A DNA stretch of 64,000 bases from Plumapathes pennacea. Taxonomy: Eukaryota > Cnidaria > Anthozoa > Antipatharia > Myriopathidae. The position numbers were made by a program, and so were the translations under genes. The stretch is taken from NCBI GenBank assembly GCA_964036295.1, contig OZ038466.1, positions 21,194,597 to 21,258,596 of the forward strand, given 5' to 3'. Shown piece after piece: positions 50,221 through 64,000 of this stretch (its first letter is position 1; every line of letters starts with the position of its first letter). Below the pieces are notes generated by a model that saw only the letters and a program-made list of their open reading frames with translations, was not told where the DNA came from and searched no databases.

Positions 50221-53142
50221 CTATTTCTGAGCATTATTCACAAGTATGAAGAAATTAGGGCGATCAGCTAAGAGCTTGCTATGATAAATTAATGAAAGAT
50301 GCTGCTTGAAATGTTTCATTTGTTTCTGGATTACTAAAGTAGCAATCATAACGGACTTTAACAACAGAGGAAAATAATCTGGAGAGAAGCTATGTTGAAA
50401 ATAGGACGAGACTTTGTCGTCGTTCAAAGCCAGGAACTGTATCCACATCGCCTGCCTACAAAAATACAAAAGATACAAATTAGTGAAAAACTAACTCTTT
50501 CGGTTCCCATTGAATCATAGTTTTTATTTGCACAGAATACTTACTGAAAGACTAAATTGAAAAAGACCGCACCTAAACATTTATGTATAATCGAACAGTG
50601 GAGAGAAAGTCAAGTGACAGTCACACACCTTTACGTCACACGTCAAGAAAGGATGCCAGTAGAGAGTCGAACTGCGGAGGCAAAGGGACAACCGGAAATT
50701 AATCCTTCCACTGCTAACTAATTCAATCTAGAGACTTTCAACTCCTGAAACATGGTGGTAAGGAAGCTAAGAGCCACTGACTTGAGGCACAAAATTTTTT
50801 CAACTGTGTTTGAAAGTGCAATCAAACCTCAAACCCCTTTACAGACAACTCTAAAGTATGGACATCTCTATATTACGGACAGTCAATTGGTCCAGGCAAA
50901 ATCCCCATATATCTATTATTCAAACACCCTCTGTAATACTGATCCTTTATTTTACGGACAACGGATACCAAACCTCGGCCGCGGAAAACACAGCGCATAT
51001 TTTACCTTTTTATTACGTACAACTGCATGCCAGCAATAACAAAGTATAACGTAATTTGCAAAAATAACAAATTCTTGTTTGTGACAGAGTAATAACGACC
51101 ATTAAAATGCAATCCATCGTCCTTTTTCACGAAGTAATAATCTCATTAGGCGATTTTGCTTGAAGTTAAATTGACGTCGTATAATGTCCTCTATGGTACG
51201 GACAGTGCCAAATTAATTTCTGGACTCAGTTGGTGTCCCTATTAGAGAGGTTTGACCCCGGTATTTGACTGTATTACAGTGGAAACCATCTTACTTTCAA
51301 ATCTGGATGTTTTGCTTCAATTTTTATATTAATTTTTAAGTAACTAAGTAACTGAGGAGAGCTATAATTTACAGAACGTACCTTTCAAAAGGCTCATCTT
51401 TTTGCTTTGCTACGACGATGGCTTTCAGAAATTGATGCAAGTAGATAATGATTCGCTGGTAACCATCACCTGGATACCTAGAATACAAAAAAGAAACTGT
51501 TAACAGTATAACTGAGCATCACTCCAAATTCGAAGAAAAAGATCTACGCCGTTGAGTCAGCGTTTTTTCTTCAAAGTGAAACCCAAAGCAAATTACTCTG
51601 GCATCTGGTTGGCTCGGTACGTATTTGGGGTTGGTTTTCGATCAGTCATCCGAAAACGTCGGAAAATTTCATGAAAAAGAATGGTTTCTTTTCTTCTTGT
51701 GCTTCTGACTGAGATTGTGTCGCAGTTTGTTTTGCATGAAATGGGAAAACACAGGCAAAAATTTGCCGGCTTGAAACCTATGCTCGTTTCCACGCTGCGT
51801 ACCGATGATTGCGCTTGCGCATGCTTTTGCACTACTTTTTTAATTGCGTTTCATCGTGACCCGAGAATGGAGCAGAGTTTCCGAGACATAACGATCTTTA
51901 CCTGAACTTAAGGAAGGTATAGAGCTCCCCCAGCGACTTCCTTTGGGAGAATTCGACTTCGCTGTTGTCGAGTATGACGAAGAAATCCTCGTTGTTTATA
52001 GTCTCCGAAATCCGCTCTGTGAGGAACCTAACATCAAGAAAATAGAGATTTATAATGATGCAAAACGGCGAGATAAACATTGCGACATCAAGCTAAGACC
52101 TGCAGCATTGAAACAAATTTTGGTGGCAATTTAAATATCTAACTAACACACAAAAAAAACTCTTAACTTTTGCAAACTTTGTGCGCAGGTTTGTGTAAAT
52201 GACCGCTGACGCAAAGATAAGGTGACTGCGCGGCCGATAAACGTATTTTTGGGGTGCCAAAGGTTGCGTAGTTGTTTCCAGAAAACGCTGAATCTCACGT
52301 TAAAATGCACTGGGATTTTATGTGGACGTACTTGATTTGGCTGGTCAGCCTTGGGGTACCCTCCCGGTTGTTGTTATTGAGAGAGTTAGCGACATCCAGA
52401 ACGTCGCCGCCAACAAGTCGGAACCGAGGAATGCCAGACTTTGTGCGGCCTGTTGATAATAGGAGAACGGTTTTAAGGTGAGTATCAAAAGTAATCGTGT
52501 GATTGCTATAGTTTTGAGTTTGCCATACACTTTTGGATAGGTCAAAACAGGCTTTTTGCATTCTTCGGCCAATCAGGAGCAAGAGCAAACTGTCTTTGTC
52601 CAAAGTACCAAACTTAGATTTGCAAAAATTAACTTTGCTCAACAGCAAAGTAAGCATTTAAATAGTTCAGTAGAGCAGTATAATCAAGAATGGGAGTTTA
52701 CCATCGTAATCAAGATAGTTGATGTCATATAAGTCGAGGCGCACACGGTATACCTCCCCTGTGGGAAAAAAAGAGCAGAAATCAAGATGATTCGTCATGG
52801 GATGACTTTCCAAAAGTTACAAAGGTTCAAAAGGAATTATCCCGATGAAGGACAAAAGTCGAGTAAAACTTTAATGAGACCCGATCTTTAAAACCAATGT
52901 CACTTTAATTTTTTACCTTGAGCAACAACTCTGCGTCGAATTTCCGGAATTTCTCCCAAGAGGACTTTCTTGTCCTCGCAGAGGTAAGACAGCGTAGAGA
53001 AGTCATCTCCCCGGGGGGTGTTTACCCACTTGCCACACGGGGACATCTTCGTCGGGCGAGACGGCTTGCAGAACTTTCTTTTCACTTTCTGCATTCTCTC
53101 CTGTCTTTGGAGAAACTTGAACAGCTCGACATGAACGTTGAC
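50221..53142 (-). CDS. Unrecognised protein, at least 285 aa, 5' end not found
   Basis: Six exons join in frame: 52917-53142, 52702-52758, 52332-52449, 51902-52027, 51382-51477, 50221-50455 (stop TAG 50221-50223). Each has a good acceptor (such as CTCTTTTCAG, TTTCCCACAG) and a GT donor, with matching phases. The product starts VNVHVELFKFLQRQERMQKV (basic, helical), then YRVRLDLYDINYLDYD, a region with RFRLVGGDVLDVANSL, and an acidic, helix-rich C-terminus (FLTERISETINNEDFFVILD, HSFSPDYFPLLLKSVMIATL). The first exon opens at an acceptor with no ATG, so an upstream exon is missing, perhaps between 53.2 and 55.1 kb. No membrane helix or signal peptide is evident. It sits between P450 copies B and C and looks unrelated to them. 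I do not recognise the family. Confidence 0.75.
50823..51275. mobile_element. Degenerate pogo/Tigger-like MITE
   Basis: The left part has ATCAAACCTCAAACC and TATTACGGACAG. The right part has GGTGTCCCTATTAGAGAGGT and TTTGACTGTATTAC, which is inverted relative to the left. Such ends are typical of pogo-like repeats. It lies in the last intron of the unrecognised gene. Confidence 0.4.
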
Positions 53143-55204
53143 CTGAAAAGAGAGTAAAAACAATAGAAAGGATCTTGAGAAATGTCAAAATATAATATTG
53201 ACACATGAACTAATGAATTAACTATCAGGAGTCGGAAATTGGAAAATAAGCGCAAAGGAATGAGACCTATGACAAAGCAATGACAGATACCACTTTACTA
53301 ATCGAATCGAATTCCATTTCATTTTCTTTTTTTATTCTATACATATGAAGTAGTTCTTCTTGCATTCTTTAACCAGTATTAATTCGTACGATTCCTCGAT
53401 CAGTATTTTTGTCACAACCAAATAACAGCTGGGCCTTGTTGTTTTCAATTTAACGCTTTTTGTTGGTCAAGTTTCAGTGTACTCTTTTGTAGGCAGTTGA
53501 TGTTGACAGATGAATTGTGCTAAATGTATCCATGTTTATTGCGGATACAATTTAAGCACTGTCGATAAAAACTTAAGTGTGCGTACAATCAAATTAGTAT
53601 TGGAAAAAAGCAAATATGAGAGGACAACAAGAGATTCAAATTAAAGAAAACCAAGAGACTTTAGTATTAGAGGAAAAGAAGGGACTAAGTATGAAGGGAA
53701 AAAAAGAGACTTTAGTATGGAAGGACAACAAAAGTCAGATTTAATATGTAGAAAATTATTCTTGTAAGCTTTATTTCATAACTGCGTCGGTCACTTTCAC
53801 TGTCATTCTCTTTCCGCAATTGATATATATGTCATCTCAAATAAAAAATCAGGGTTTTTTTTTGAGTGGAAACAACGCAGCGAAAGTCAAATATTTCGTC
53901 TCGCGTCTGCTTTTGGTAAGGCCTGGCTACTAAGGGCGTGTATTGAAGGAAAATTCTTGTTTCCATTTTAAGTTTTCGGGTCAGAAAAACGAACGATTAA
54001 GTGGCTCGAACTAAATTTATTTTTGTACACATTTTACAAAACTTTCTACCACTGCGGCAACGCAGCGGCCCTGGTGACGTGTATGCTTGTGCGCGCGCTG
54101 CTGGTGTTGTTGTTGACAACCATAGCTTCGTCAGCAGCTTCAGTTTCAATGTGACGGCCATTTTGAAAATAAGAAATGTTTTAAAAACACTTTACTACGG
54201 ACATTAGTTAGTACATATTCGATCACTGGCTGCAAGAATGGCTAGTATTTAACTATTAGACACACTGGGTGACGTGAAAAGTGGTTGAAGTGGAAAAAAT
54301 GGGATGAAATATGCGGAGATGAGTCGCCGGAGTTGGTTTCAACCATTTTGAAAAAATGAACATGTCGAAATTCTTTCGGCAAAAGCACAACAAGTTAAGA
54401 TCAACTGGAAGAAAGCGTCGATGCCTAAACAAAGAAGTTGATAAAAAAAGTTCAAAAAAGTATATAAAGCTTTGGCAGCAGTTGAGAAATGTGAGAAAAA
54501 GAAATGTATTCTGCGGGAACTGAAAGCGACAACGCTAGACTTGAGAAAGAAATGAAACTTGATGGAATTGTTACAAAAATAGGACGCATGCATACTTCAC
54601 TCTGGCTGGAGGAAACGTTGCTTGCTTCCTTTGCTTTCTTTGTACACATAGGACCCATGTTTGCTGGTGTATCAGGAACAATTTCTCGCTTTTCCGTATA
54701 AAGTGTAACTTGACGGCTTGGCAAAAAGACGTGAACTGACAGGATGGCGTGTGCAGTTCAACGACGTCACAAAAGTGTTTGTTGTACATCCGCCAATGAC
54801 AGACCTTGTTAGATTGCTGATCCCGGATTGGCTACACGGTTCGTTTTACTTCATTTGCTAGGTTAGCAAACGGCAAATTGCTGCAGGTTTCTCCAACTAT
54901 ACCTGGCCTGTTTTTCATAATTCGTACATTTATTTGCAGCAGTGTTATAATACGACTGTTATGTCTTTTATTTCATTTTCGTTCGGAGGCAAAATCACGC
55001 AGCGGTAACTTACAAACCATGTAGAGGTGAGATCATAATAATACTATTAAGAATAATGGACTACAGTTGTTATCTTTATAATTGAAAGCTCTGCTTTCTG
55101 TTACTATGTACTTTCGTCTCAAGGCTCATATTTGTTATTATAGGCGAGGACGTCTGTATATGGTGAAAGCAACATGGTTCTGGAGACTGTACACAGGCTG
55201 GTGC
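53143..55204. other. Intergenic region with low-complexity and decayed sequence
   Basis: About 53600-53740 holds degenerate repeats around AAGAGACTTTAGTATGGAAG. About 54350-54830 has plus-strand, Lys-rich, protein-like pieces in broken frames (such as LAAVEKCEKKKCILREL), perhaps a decayed element. A minus-strand ATG in good context near 54160 (CAAAATGGCC) opens a 55-codon frame, but no phase-matching donor to the unrecognised gene was found. Confidence 0.35.
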
Positions 55205-63290
<8,086 letters not shown>

Positions 63291-64000
63291 TGCTTCGAAC
63301 GAAAATCGCTGAAATTAGATTACTAAAGTTGAGTGACTGAAACAGGCGGGTGACCCGGGTTATATTTATTTGGATAGTGACGTGTCAAATGCAACACTGT
63401 AGTGTTCAAAAACTAGATATTTACCGCGTTTGTGTAGCAACCGAATCACAGTTTATTGAAAGGTTCTTTATCATCTCCTGTCAGCTGTTTAGCTGTTTAA
63501 CTGAAGACAAAGTTTTTAAATCTTCTTTTAACCGACAAAAGCTCAGCGGAGAGGGAAAACGAGCCGGTGTCTGTGTGAATGAAATTGGTGATAGCAGAAC
63601 TAGATTCTAGCTATTCTAGTTGTTCTGTGCGAAAACAAATCGTATAGTTATAGGTGACGTGCAGTGTTTGCAATGTCCCAACAAAAGATATTAAAAGGCT
63701 TTATATGTTATCACGAAACATCTGAACTATAGAACCGTCCGACCAAACCAGTGCTTGAGTTGTGTTTGAGTTCGGATGTGGGGCCGGAAGTTAGCATTTC
63801 TGCTCTAATTATTTAACAAATGTGGTAATTTCATATTCTATTCTGAATGCTCGTTGTCAATCTACAGCCTTAATCATTTAAATTTATGCCAAACACTTTT
63901 TATGGTGTTTACCAAGCCTGAAATGTTAGTTTTGGTCCTTATTTATTAAATTTCCAAAACTGTTATTTTCTGCGTGTGTAATGCGCGCATGCTCTGTATA
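63291..64000 (-). promoter_or_regulatory. Upstream region of P450 copy C
   Basis: No gene recognised. On the minus strand an AAATAAATATAACC stretch (about 63359-63372) lies about 70-80 bp upstream of the ATG and could be a TATA box. A GACACGTCACT (CRE-like) motif lies just beyond it. Both are assigned by position and sequence only. Confidence 0.3.

Noticed and set aside
54452-54789. Overlapping short frames on both strands as genes
   Set aside because: Plus-strand protein-like pieces are broken by stops and frame changes; minus frames have no phase-compatible link to the nearby six-exon gene.

Overview
This is an animal (eukaryotic) genome window, AT-rich and full of introns and small repeats. 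Intron-rich genes with canonical GT-AG sites, a tRNA-derived SINE, many short inverted-repeat elements (MITEs) and a CR1/L2-type LINE suggest an early-branching invertebrate. A cnidarian such as a coral or anemone is my best inference; it is not proven by any one gene. Exons were assigned by reading splice sites, codon phase and family motifs by eye, so a boundary could be off by a base or two.

Layout. (1) 279-8136, minus strand: most of a Nuclear Factor I (NFI) transcription factor gene. It has the large DNA-binding exon, a short linker exon, the conserved SGVF exon and two C-terminal exons, and runs off the left edge. A tRNA-like SINE sits in its long intron. (2) 8.1-17.7 kb: no convincing gene apart from one weak short ORF. 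It holds a near-perfect 300-bp hairpin and a Harbinger-like foldback element. (3) 17767-29059, plus strand: a type II membrane coiled-coil protein resembling EFCAB14, with a duplicated pair of 5' exons. Both pairs have the same phases and both can join the same downstream exons. (4) 30.3-34.0 kb: a GC-rich palindrome and a composite inverted-repeat region holding a 5'-truncated LINE. (5) 34.3-63.3 kb, minus strand: three apparently intact cytochrome P450 genes of the CYP4 type (517, 517 and 516 aa), each with 14 coding exons and nearly identical exon lengths. A six-exon gene that I do not recognise lies between the second and third.

The P450s should be ER-anchored monooxygenases, with fatty acids or related lipids as likely substrates by family analogy. 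The first two are a recent tandem duplication that extends into their upstream DNA; the third is older. The third carries a 2.1-kb satellite in intron 9 whose units, on the transcribed strand, look like 3' splice sites. Other notable points are two hammerhead-ribozyme-like motifs, a likely GC-AG intron, and a MITE family seeded through the P450 cluster.
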